DNA from: Massilia mucilaginosa
GTDB lineage: Bacteria > Pseudomonadota > Gammaproteobacteria > Burkholderiales > Burkholderiaceae_D
DNA length: 64,000 bases
NCBI RefSeq assembly: GCF_011682145.1
Contig: NZ_WHJH01000008.1
Coordinates: forward strand, 1 to 64,000
Direction: 5' to 3'
Shown here: positions 26,872-34,681 of the stretch, piece after piece
Position numbering within the stretch: position 1 is the first letter of the stretch
Layout: each line of letters starts with the position of its first letter
Notes under the pieces: model-generated
The model's database searches: none
Told to the model about the DNA's origin: nothing
Seen by the model: only the letters and a program-made list of their open reading frames with translations
Position numbers and translations under genes: made by a program

Positions 26872-27936
26872 ATGACCTCCCCTGACCTGACCGCCGCCCC
26901 CTGGGGCGCCATTCCCGCGCACGCCGTCGATGCCGCCACCGCCCACCTGCGCGAGGTACTCGCCACCGTGGTCGAACACGGCCCGGCGCAGCGCGCGCTG
27001 GTGGTATACGACCGCCGCTCCGACCTGGCGCGCGCGCTCACCGCTGGCTACCGCCGCAACCTGCCCGACGCCGTCTTCATCGACTTCGACACCGTCGCCG
27101 CCGGCGAGGTGCTGGCCGCCTTCAAGGGCATGGCCGCGCACGACCTGGTGGTGCTGATCCAGTCGACCAACTTCCGCCTTGAAGCCTTCCGCATCCGGGT
27201 CGAGCTGTTCAAACTGGGACTGAAAGTGATCGAGCACGTGCACCTGTCGCGCATGCCGGGCGCGCAGGGAGAACACTACATCGAATCGCTGGCCTACGAC
27301 AGCGCCTATTACCGCGGCGTGGGCAAGGCGCTCAAGCGCCGCATCGATGGCGCCTCCATGGGCGTGGTGCACAGCGGCGGCGAAACGCTGGTGTTTGCCT
27401 CGCCGTTCGAATCGGCCAAGCTCAATGTGGGCGACTACAGCGGCATGAACAATGTCGGCGGCCAGTTCCCGATCGGCGAAGTGTTCACCGAAGCGCAGGA
27501 ACTGGAAGCGGTCAACGGGCGCGCGCGCATTCACGTCTTCGGCGACACCTCGTACATGGTGAACCGTCCCGAGACCCCGATCACGCTGATCGTCGAACGC
27601 GGCCGCGTGGTCGGTACGGAAAACGCCACGCCGGAATTCGAGCAGGTACTGGAGATCATCCGGCTTGAGGAAGGCGAGGTCTGGCTGCGCGAACTCGGCT
27701 TCGGCATGAACCGCGCGTTTACGCGCGAGCGCCGCGTCAACGACATCGGCACCTATGAGCGCATGTGCGGCATCCACCTGTCGCTGGGGGCCAAGCACGG
27801 CGTGTACCAGAAGCCGGGCTTCAAGCGCAAGGATGCGCGCTACCACGTCGACATCTTCGCCGTGACGGAAGCGGTGTACCTGGATGATGAACTGGTCTAC
27901 CAGGACGGCGCCTGGCTGGTCGGCGCCGAGACGTAG
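26872..27936 (+). CDS. Aminopeptidase T-like (leucyl aminopeptidase family, COG2309)
   Basis: A 354-residue protein resembling the bacterial COG2309 leucyl aminopeptidase group, which is related to M29 metallopeptidases. Visible are the ALVVYDRRSDLA opening, an LIQSTNFRLEAFRIR stretch and a C-terminal half with several conserved acidic and His residues (ELGFGMNRAFT, ICHLS-like GIHLSLGAKHG, YHVDIF). The last of these is where family members place metal ligands. It would trim amino acids from peptides in the cytoplasm. The start was chosen downstream of the TATAAT at 26837. The gene ends one base before the end of the convergent LysR gene. Confidence 0.72.
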   Translation: MTSPDLTAAPWGAIPAHAVDAATAHLREVLATVVEHGPAQRALVVYDRRSDLARALTAGYRRNLPDAVFIDFDTVAAGEVLAAFKGMAAHDLVVLIQSTNFRLEAFRIRVELFKLGLKVIEHVHLSRMPGAQGEHYIESLAYDSAYYRGVGKALKRRIDGASMGVVHSGGETLVFASPFESAKLNVGDYSGMNNVGGQFPIGEVFTEAQELEAVNGRARIHVFGDTSYMVNRPETPITLIVERGRVVGTENATPEFEQVLEIIRLEEGEVWLRELGFGMNRAFTRERRVNDIGTYERMCGIHLSLGAKHGVYQKPGFKRKDARYHVDIFAVTEAVYLDDELVYQDGAWLVGAET

Positions 27937-27937
27937 A

Positions 27938-28867
27938 TTATGGAAGGACGCCGGCCTGCGCCAGCGCCAGATCCCACGGCGCCACGCGGTATTCCTCCAC
28001 CAGGAAATCGACCAGCGCCCTGACCTTGGGCGAGAGCTGGCGGCTGGCCGGGTACAGGGCCGACAAGTCGTTCAGCGGCAGTTCCCAGTCCGGCAGCACC
28101 GGCACCAGGGCCCCGTCGATCAGCTTTTGCCACGCCAGGAAAGTGGTGTTGTAGACAATGCCCAGCCCGCGCTCGGCCGCCTGCTGCAGCACCAGCCCGC
28201 TATTCGCGGTAAACACGGCGTTGACCCGCACCGTGCGCCGTTCGCCGCCGCGCGTGAAGTGCCAGCTGGTGCCGTCGGTCAGGTGCGAAAAGTGCAGGCA
28301 CTGGTGAGCGAGCAGTTCCTCCGGCGTGTGCGGCACGCCCCATCTGGCCAGGTAATCCGGACTGGCGCACAGCACCCCGCGGCATGGCGCCAGGCGGCGC
28401 ATGGCCAGGCCGCTGCTGTCCGGGATGCCGCCCACGCGGATGGTCAGGTCGAAGCCATGGCGGATCGGGTCGAGCAGCGCATCGTCGACGAACAGCGAGG
28501 GCGTGAGCAGCGGATGGCGCAGGCTGAAACGCGCCACCGCGTCGGCCAGCCACGCGCTGCCGAAACCGGACGGCGCCTGGATCCGCAGCGCCCCGGCCAG
28601 CTCGGCGCCGGCCGGGCTGATGGCGCGCGCCGCCTCGCGCGCCTGTTCCACCGTCGCCTGGCATGGCGCCAGATAGGCATGGCCGGCGTCGGTCAGGCTC
28701 ACTTCGCGGGTGGAGCGGTGCAGCAGGCGCGCATCGAGCATCGCTTCGAGCTGCATGATCTGCTTGCTGACCATGGCGCGCGTGACGCCCAGGCGGCGCC
28801 CGGCGGCAGAAAAACTGCGCAGGCGCGCCACCTCGACAAACATCTCCATTGCGCGCAGTTGATCCAT
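27938..28867 (-). CDS. LysR-family transcriptional regulator
   Basis: A 309-residue regulator with an N-terminal winged helix-turn-helix (RSFSAAGRRLGVTRAMVSKQI, about residues 17-37). A linker helix and a periplasmic-binding-like effector domain follow (from about residue 90, LRIQAPSGFGSAWL). It is divergent from the PhyH-dioxygenase/TIM-barrel operon with a 109-bp gap, the usual arrangement for a LysR regulator and its target, so it probably controls that operon. The ATG at 28867 gives the standard family start; an ATG-like start 15 bases earlier is possible. The effector is unknown. Confidence 0.9.
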   Translation of the reverse strand: MDQLRAMEMFVEVARLRSFSAAGRRLGVTRAMVSKQIMQLEAMLDARLLHRSTREVSLTDAGHAYLAPCQATVEQAREAARAISPAGAELAGALRIQAPSGFGSAWLADAVARFSLRHPLLTPSLFVDDALLDPIRHGFDLTIRVGGIPDSSGLAMRRLAPCRGVLCASPDYLARWGVPHTPEELLAHQCLHFSHLTDGTSWHFTRGGERRTVRVNAVFTANSGLVLQQAAERGLGIVYNTTFLAWQKLIDGALVPVLPDWELPLNDLSALYPASRQLSPKVRALVDFLVEEYRVAPWDLALAQAGVLP

Positions 28868-28976
28868 GCGCCCGATTGTCAACCGGATGGCGACAATCTG
28901 TCAACCGATCCGGCGATTGCCGGGCTCTCGTGCCGACCCTACAATGGCAGCTTCCACCATGGCAGGAGCCACACCC

Positions 28977-29816
28977 ATGCTCAGCACCGAACAACGCGAC
29001 CAATTCCAGCGCGACGGCTACCTCGTCGTCCCCGGCTTCAAGACCATGGACGACATCGCCCGGCTGCGCCAGCGCGCCGGCGAGATTGTCAACGAATTCG
29101 ATCCAGCCCAGGGCCGCTCGATCTTCACCACACGCGACCAGACCACCGCCACCGACGACTACTTCCTGCGCTCGGATAACACCATCCGCTGCTTTTTCGA
29201 GGAAGAAGCGTTCGGTCCGGACGGCCAGCTGCGCCAGCAAAAGGCCCTCTCGATCAACAAGATCGGCCACGCGCTGCACGATCTCGATCCGGTGTTCGAC
29301 GCCTTTTCGCGCGACGCGAAACTGGCCGCGGTGGCGCGCGACCTGGGACTGGTCGACCCCAAGGTGTGGCAATCGATGTACATCTTCAAGCAGCCCGGCA
29401 TCGGCGGCGAAGTGCGCTGGCACCAGGACGCGACCTTTTTCGAGACCACGCCGGTCAGCGTGACCACCTTCTGGTTCGCGCTGGAAGACGCCACCATCGA
29501 TAATGGCTGCCTGTGGGTCGAACCGGGCGGCCATCGCGGCCCGATGCGCGAGCGCTTCGTGCGCCATGGCGACGACATCAGGATGGAAACGCTCGACAGC
29601 ATGCCCTGGCCGGACGACAGCACCGCCGTGCCGCTCGAAGCGAAAGCCGGCAGCCTGGTATGTTTTCACGGACTGCTGCCGCACTACAGCGCGCCGAACC
29701 GCTCGCCGGTGTCGCGCCATGCGTACACGCTGCATGCGACCGACGGCACCACCGCCTACTCGCCGCAGAACTGGATCCAGCGCGATGCCAGCTTTCCGGT
29801 GCGGGGCTTCGAATAA
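28977..29816 (+). CDS. Phytanoyl-CoA dioxygenase (PhyH) family protein
   Basis: A 279-residue Fe(II)/2-oxoglutarate-dependent oxygenase. The iron-binding facial triad is H149, D151 (WHQDATFF) and H236 (LLPHYSAPN), with R242 or a nearby Arg for 2-oxoglutarate. The stretch MYIFKQPGIGGEVRWHQD is close to that of PHYHD1-type enzymes, so the substrate need not be an acyl-CoA. An AGGAG site precedes the ATG. It is followed 18 bases later by a TIM-barrel isomerase-like gene and is divergent from a LysR regulator; the three probably form a small catabolic unit. Confidence 0.88.
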   Translation: MLSTEQRDQFQRDGYLVVPGFKTMDDIARLRQRAGEIVNEFDPAQGRSIFTTRDQTTATDDYFLRSDNTIRCFFEEEAFGPDGQLRQQKALSINKIGHALHDLDPVFDAFSRDAKLAAVARDLGLVDPKVWQSMYIFKQPGIGGEVRWHQDATFFETTPVSVTTFWFALEDATIDNGCLWVEPGGHRGPMRERFVRHGDDIRMETLDSMPWPDDSTAVPLEAKAGSLVCFHGLLPHYSAPNRSPVSRHAYTLHATDGTTAYSPQNWIQRDASFPVRGFE

Positions 29817-29834
29817 ATTATGGGGACCCAGGCG

Positions 29835-30653
29835 ATGGACATCCGCATCTTCGCCCCGCACTGGGGCAGCAACGAGCTCGCGCCCGCCGTGTTCATCGCG
29901 CGCGTCAAGGCGGCCGGTTTCGACGGTATAGAAATGTCGCTGCCTTTGGATTGTGCCCAGCGCGACGACTGGACCGCGCGCATCGCCGACGCCGGCCTGC
30001 TGCTGATCGCGCAGCAGTGGGAAACCGTGTTCCACCCGGAGTTCGAAGCGCACCGCGAGGCGCTGGCGGCTTATCTGGCCAACGCCTGCGCCGCGCGTCC
30101 GCTGTTCGTCAACACGCACACCGGCAAGGACTTCTACACGCATGAACAGAACCTGGAACTGATCGCGCTGACGGCGGGCATCGCGCGCGAGCACGGCGTG
30201 CCGATCGTGCACGAGATCCACCGCAGCCGCTTCTCGGGCCATCCGATGCTGCTGCTGCCGTACCTGCGCGAGCTGCCCGGACTGGAACTGACAGCCGACC
30301 TGTCGCACTGGTGCTGCGCTTGCGAATCGCTGCTGGAGGACCAGCCGGCCACCCTTGAGGCGACCTTGCCGCATGTGCGCCACATCCACGCGCGCGTCGG
30401 CCATGCGCAGGGACCGCAGGTGAGCGACTTCCGCGCACCGCAGTTCGGCGCCGAACTGGCGCGCCATCTTGCATGGTGGGACCGGATCGTGACGCTGCGC
30501 CGCGCCGCCGGTGCCGAATTGACGACGCTCACGCCCGAATTCGGACCGGTGCCGTACACCCAGACCCTGCCGTTCAGCGGCGAGCCGCTCTCGAACGCGT
30601 GGGACCAGAACGTGGCGATGCTGGGCCTGCTCAGGGAACGCTACGCCGCCTGA
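29835..30653 (+). CDS. Sugar phosphate isomerase/epimerase-like TIM-barrel protein
   Basis: A 272-residue protein of the xylose-isomerase-like TIM-barrel family. The N-terminal strand (IRIFAPHWG), the KAAGFDGIEMSLPL segment, the metal-ligand region VHEIHRSRFSG, LTADLSHWC and the C-terminal TLTPEFGPVPY are typical. Likely metal ligands are E and H residues in these strands. It probably isomerises or cleaves a sugar or polyol in the cytoplasm, possibly acting on the product of the adjacent dioxygenase. The start at 29835 is preceded by GGGACCCAGG; an ATG 15 bases earlier has no ribosome-binding site. Confidence 0.8.
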   Translation: MDIRIFAPHWGSNELAPAVFIARVKAAGFDGIEMSLPLDCAQRDDWTARIADAGLLLIAQQWETVFHPEFEAHREALAAYLANACAARPLFVNTHTGKDFYTHEQNLELIALTAGIAREHGVPIVHEIHRSRFSGHPMLLLPYLRELPGLELTADLSHWCCACESLLEDQPATLEATLPHVRHIHARVGHAQGPQVSDFRAPQFGAELARHLAWWDRIVTLRRAAGAELTTLTPEFGPVPYTQTLPFSGEPLSNAWDQNVAMLGLLRERYAA

Positions 30654-30696
30654 ACCGGCATCAACGGCCAGCACCAACTTCCCCGGCGGGACACCC

Positions 30697-33009
30697 TTAC
30701 ATCAGCAGCATATTCACCTCGGCCGCCTCGCTCTCGCGGTTGGGCGCCTTGCGCGGAATACGCACCGTGACGCTGGTGCCATGCTCGGGCGACGATTCGA
30801 TCTCGATGCTCCCGCCGAGCATGCCGGTGACGATGTTGTAGACGATATTCATCCCCAGCCCCGAGCCGCCCTGTCCCATCTTGGTCGTGAAAAACGGATC
30901 GAACACCTGGTGCAGGATCTTGGGCGGCATGCCCACCCCATCGTCGCTGAAAATGAGCAGCAGCTTGTCGTCCTCGATCTCGCGCGCGGTGATCGTAATG
31001 AGCGCGCTGGTGCGCCCCTCGAACGCGTGCAGCAGCGCGTTGTTGATCAAATTCGACAGCACCTGTCCCACGCTGCCCGGATAGGAATCGAGCAGCAGGC
31101 TGCCCGGGCCATCGAAGCGCGTCTCGCAATTGGCTCGGCGCAGCTGCGCCGCGTAAGTCGCCAAGGTGTCGCGCACCAGGTCGCACAGATCGAAGCGGCG
31201 GCGCTGGTCCGAGGTCTGGTCCACCGCCACCTGCTTGAACGAGGTAATCAGGTCGCCCGCGCGGCGCAGCGAACTGGCCATGATGTCGCAGGCCAGGCGC
31301 GTATCGGCCATGTGCGCCTCCAGCGCCGAACGCTTGATGCCGCCGCCGGCGTACTTGCGCTCGAATTCGGCCACCATGTCGGCCAGCGCGGTGGCGGTCA
31401 GGAGGCTGTTGCCGATCGGGGTATTGAGTTCATGCGCGATGCCGGCCACGAGCGACCCGAGCGACGCCATTTTTTCGGACGTGATCAGATTGGTCTGGGC
31501 CTGCTTGAGCGTGGCCAGCACCGTCGACAGGTCGCGGTGCGCGGTTTCGACGTTGGCCTTTTGCTGTTCGAGTTCGGCCAGGCTGTGCTCCAGGCCATCC
31601 TTGGCGTCGACCAGCGCCGCCTCGGTGTGTTTGCGGTCGCTGATATTCTGGATCACCCACACGCCGCCCTTCGACAGGTCGGAGGCGTCGAGCGCCTTGC
31701 CGTTGATCAGGCACCAGATCGTGCTGCCGTCCTTGCGCATCAGTTTCAGCTCGCCCTGCCAGCGCCGGGTTTGCGGATCGACCGCAAACGGATCGGGCGC
31801 GCCGGCCGCCGCCGCGCGCGAAAGCACCTGCGTCTGGCTTCCCGCCAGCTCGCCCGGCGCGTAGCCCATCATCTCCTCCATGCCCCGGTTGCAGCGCATG
31901 ATCACGCCGTGCGAGAACAGCGCGATGCCGACGTTGGCGCTGTCCTGGAAGGCGCGCTGCTCGTCGAGCGTCACACGCACCTGCTGCGCCAGGGTGCGGC
32001 TGCGGCGCGAGGCGATCATCAGCGCCGCGATCAGGGTGCTGATCACCAGACCGCCGGTGGCGATGACCAGCGCCGGCCGCACATCGCGGCTGTAGCGGCT
32101 TCCGGGCAGCGCCTCGAAGCGCATCACCCACTGGCGCTGCGCCACGTTCAGGCGCGCCTCGGTCTGCACGCCGGGCAGCGGCGGCGCGGCGGCGCGGGTG
32201 GTATCGAACATCACGTTCGAGGTGTGGAAGGGCGCGGCCGCGCCGTCGGCCAGATTGCCGGCATCGTGGATCCGAAACGCCATCTGGCTCAACAACTGCG
32301 GCTCGATCACCTCGTGCATCAGGTTCTTCACGCGGAACACGATCGCCACCATACCCACCAGGGCGGCGCGCCGTTCGGCCACGGTGGTCAGCGGCACGTT
32401 CTGGCGGTAGACCGGCGCGCGCGCCACGAAGCCGGGCTGGCCGCTGTCATCCTGCACCAGTGTGATGCGTTCGGTGGCGACGATCTCGCCGCTGTCGCGG
32501 CCCGATTCGACCGCCTGCAAATGCGGCGGCAGCGCGGCCAGATCGAGGCCGAAGGCGTTCTCGTTGCCCTTGAGCGGCTCGGTGTATTCGATGATGAAGT
32601 GCTCGGCGCGCGCTACCTGCGGATGGACGGTGAAGCTCGGATAGCCTTCGGCAACCAGGCGCGTATCGCGCCGCACGGACTCGGTGAAGCGGGCCAGGTC
32701 GGCGGCCGGCACATGGCGCACGAACTGGATCGCCTGGAAGCCGGGGTAGCGCGTGGTCAGATTAAGTTCGCGCACGAAGCGGGCGAACTGCGCGCGGTCG
32801 ACCTGGTCGTTGACGGCGAAGGCGCCCTTAATACTGAGCAGCATGTCGAAATAGGTTTGCAGGCGCACATTGGTATCGGTGGCCACCTTGTCGGCGTCGC
32901 GCTGGAAGGCGGCCGCGATGCGCGCCTGCTGCGCATCGAGCACGGCAACGCAGGTCCACATGGTCAGACAAATACCGACTGCAAAGGCCAGGTATCCTTG
33001 AGTCCGCAT
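30697..33009 (-). CDS. CHASE/PAS sensor histidine kinase
   Basis: A 770-residue membrane kinase. A membrane helix (about 5-24) and a periplasmic CHASE domain (about 60-260; YPGFQAIQFVRHVP, PVYRQNVPLTT) are followed by a second membrane helix (about 310-330). Then come a PAS domain (about 350-470), a coiled coil, and a HisKA segment whose His lies in LVAGIAHELNTPIG. An HATPase domain (NALLHAF, SDDGVGMPP, GGSGLGMNIV) completes it. The CHASE domain should sense an external small molecule, and the kinase would phosphorylate an unlinked response regulator, since none is adjacent. A GGAG site supports the ATG at 33009; the frame is open further upstream but without domain content. Confidence 0.9.
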   Translation of the reverse strand: MRTQGYLAFAVGICLTMWTCVAVLDAQQARIAAAFQRDADKVATDTNVRLQTYFDMLLSIKGAFAVNDQVDRAQFARFVRELNLTTRYPGFQAIQFVRHVPAADLARFTESVRRDTRLVAEGYPSFTVHPQVARAEHFIIEYTEPLKGNENAFGLDLAALPPHLQAVESGRDSGEIVATERITLVQDDSGQPGFVARAPVYRQNVPLTTVAERRAALVGMVAIVFRVKNLMHEVIEPQLLSQMAFRIHDAGNLADGAAAPFHTSNVMFDTTRAAAPPLPGVQTEARLNVAQRQWVMRFEALPGSRYSRDVRPALVIATGGLVISTLIAALMIASRRSRTLAQQVRVTLDEQRAFQDSANVGIALFSHGVIMRCNRGMEEMMGYAPGELAGSQTQVLSRAAAAGAPDPFAVDPQTRRWQGELKLMRKDGSTIWCLINGKALDASDLSKGGVWVIQNISDRKHTEAALVDAKDGLEHSLAELEQQKANVETAHRDLSTVLATLKQAQTNLITSEKMASLGSLVAGIAHELNTPIGNSLLTATALADMVAEFERKYAGGGIKRSALEAHMADTRLACDIMASSLRRAGDLITSFKQVAVDQTSDQRRRFDLCDLVRDTLATYAAQLRRANCETRFDGPGSLLLDSYPGSVGQVLSNLINNALLHAFEGRTSALITITAREIEDDKLLLIFSDDGVGMPPKILHQVFDPFFTTKMGQGGSGLGMNIVYNIVTGMLGGSIEIESSPEHGTSVTVRIPRKAPNRESEAAEVNMLLM

Positions 33010-33426
33010 CGGTTCGCTCCACGTTGTACCGAAGGCCGGGCGCGCCCGGGTATGCGAGTTGACTATAGCATATTGGTATGCGGAAATCGCACAAATGGCG
33101 CGGCCCAACAACACTTCCCGACACCCCAACTTCCTACAGCCGTCCCTCTCAAGCGCCTACAACCGGGGTCAGAGCTCTAATTCGAAACATTGCCCGACGT
33201 CAGACGTTACAAAATCGTGGGCACGCTCCGGTTTTGCAAAGAAGACGGTTTCAAAGGCGGCGATCACGGGCAAGTCGACGATCACGTCAAGTCAACAGCC
33301 TGAGTCATAGCTCGTAAGCACAAAAAACCGTGGCAAGCCAGGAATGTTTCGCCGGCGTTGCACGGTGTTTGGCACCACCACTATGTCGATTTTGAAAAAG
33401 TTGCAAGTCAGAGCTCTGACCCCGGT
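33010..33426. other. 417-bp gap with two inverted repeat copies, no gene
   Basis: No credible gene is seen here. The gap holds two copies of the GTCAGAGCTCTGACCCC element in opposite orientation, facing each other about 210 bp apart, and about 210 bp of unrecognised sequence between them. The right copy touches the stop codon of the HD-GYP gene. The inner part could be the remnant of a small mobile element or a MITE, but no transposase fragment was recognised. Confidence 0.5.
33161..33191 (-). repeat. Palindrome-centred repeat, copy 2
   Basis: Reads AACCGGGGTCAGAGCTCTAA on the plus strand and continues TTCGAAACATT. The reverse complement matches copy 1 at 271-302 over about 30 bases, with two mismatches near the middle. 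Confidence 0.7.
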
Positions 33427-33427
33427 T
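33401..33427 (+). repeat. Palindrome-centred repeat, copy 3
   Basis: The core AGTCAGAGCTCTGACCCCGG is identical to copy 1 at 281-300. It ends exactly at the stop codon of the HD-GYP gene, just as copy 1 and its inverted partner abut the end of the chemoreceptor gene. Confidence 0.7.
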
Positions 33428-34518
33428 CAGGGTGGCGGAAACGCGGTGGCGATGGCTTTGAAGCGTTCTTCGATGGCGAGCATGGCGTCCACGATGTCGG
33501 GATCGAAATGTTCGCCGCGGCCCTGGCGGATCAGCTCGACCGCAGTTTCGTGCGTGAACGCCGGCCGGTACACGCGCGCCGTGGTCAAGGCGTCGTACAC
33601 GTCGGCCACCGCCATCAGCCGCGCCGACAGCGGAATCGCGTCGCCCGCCAGCCCTTGCGGATAGCCCGATCCATCCCACTTTTCCTGGTGCGACCAGGCG
33701 ATCTCGCGCGCGCAGCGCAAAAAGCCGTTGCTGCCGCCGAGCGTGCGTTCGACGCCGGCAATCGCGTCGCGCCCGTACACGGTATGCAGTTTCATCAGCT
33801 CGAATTCGCTGTCGCTCAATTTGCCCGGCTTGAGCAAAACCGCATCGGGCACGCCGACCTTGCCGATGTCGTGCAGCGGCGCCGCCTTGTGCAGCAGCGC
33901 GATGGCGTCGTTGGTCAGTTCGGCCGTGTAGGCCGCTACAAAGCGCAGCTCGCGCGCCAGCGCCGTCACGTAGCGCTGCGTGCGCAGCAGATGCTGGCCG
34001 ACGCCGGGATCGCGCGACTCGGCCAGCACCGCCATCGCCAGCACGGTCGCATCCTGCATCAAGCCGGCGTCGCGCACGCGCTCGGCCACCAAATGTTCGA
34101 AATGGCGATGCTGGTCGCGCAGCATGCCGTCGGCCGCGCGCAACTTGAGCTGCGTGGCCACGCGCGCCAGCAGCGCCGCCGGCGTGAACGGCAGCCGCAC
34201 CACATCGGCCACGCCGTCGCGCCACGCGCGCTCTTCCAGCTGCGCGCCCTCGTCTGCGATGAGCATGATCACCGGCGTCTCGCTACTCAATACCTGGCAC
34301 TTCAAGCCGTGAAACACGCGCAGGCTGTCGGCATCGGCCAGCGCGCCACCGAGCACGATCAGGTCCGGCAGCGGCGCCTGCTGCGCGATGCGCAGCGCGT
34401 CCTCGCCACTCCTCGCCAGCCGCACGTGATAACGCTCCTGCAACAGCTCTTCGATCAGTACAAGGTTGTCGGATACGCCATCGACAATCAGGATGCTTGC
34501 CTTGAAATTCATGTCCAT
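33427..34518 (-). CDS. HD-GYP phosphodiesterase with degenerate receiver domain
   Basis: A 363-residue protein. Residues 5-125 form a CheY-like receiver (ILIVDGVSDN). The phospho-acceptor position is Gly57 (LIVLGG), the second acidic residue of the pocket is Gly, and the conserved Lys is Leu (VVRLPF), so phosphorylation is not expected. Residues about 150-360 form an HD-GYP domain, with HDIGK at 215-219 and SHQEKWDGSGYP near 275-286. This fits a c-di-GMP phosphodiesterase. GAGG precedes the ATG at 34518; a second ATG 6 bases later is possible. It may be regulated by partner binding instead of phosphorylation. Confidence 0.88.
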   Translation of the reverse strand: MDMNFKASILIVDGVSDNLVLIEELLQERYHVRLARSGEDALRIAQQAPLPDLIVLGGALADADSLRVFHGLKCQVLSSETPVIMLIADEGAQLEERAWRDGVADVVRLPFTPAALLARVATQLKLRAADGMLRDQHRHFEHLVAERVRDAGLMQDATVLAMAVLAESRDPGVGQHLLRTQRYVTALARELRFVAAYTAELTNDAIALLHKAAPLHDIGKVGVPDAVLLKPGKLSDSEFELMKLHTVYGRDAIAGVERTLGGSNGFLRCAREIAWSHQEKWDGSGYPQGLAGDAIPLSARLMAVADVYDALTTARVYRPAFTHETAVELIRQGRGEHFDPDIVDAMLAIEERFKAIATAFPPP

Positions 34519-34681
34519 TCCGCCACGCCTCCCCGCGCCCGCATCACCGCAATAATCGGCCCCGGCAATCATAGCCTGCGCCCGCGTGTATGTTTCAGCT
34601 TTTTTACAATTCCCTGAAACAATTGACTAATCGGTACGTTTAGAATACTTCCTCTTTTTCACGAGAAAAATCAGGGAAAAC

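Noticed and set aside
33192-33400. Possible transposase remnant between the two inverted repeats
   Set aside because: No frame shows a transposase motif or a family match I recognise, so only the repeats are reported.
34623-34648. TTGACT and TAGAAT as a promoter for the first M1 peptidase
   Set aside because: The hexamers are only about 12 bases apart, too close for a sigma-70 promoter.
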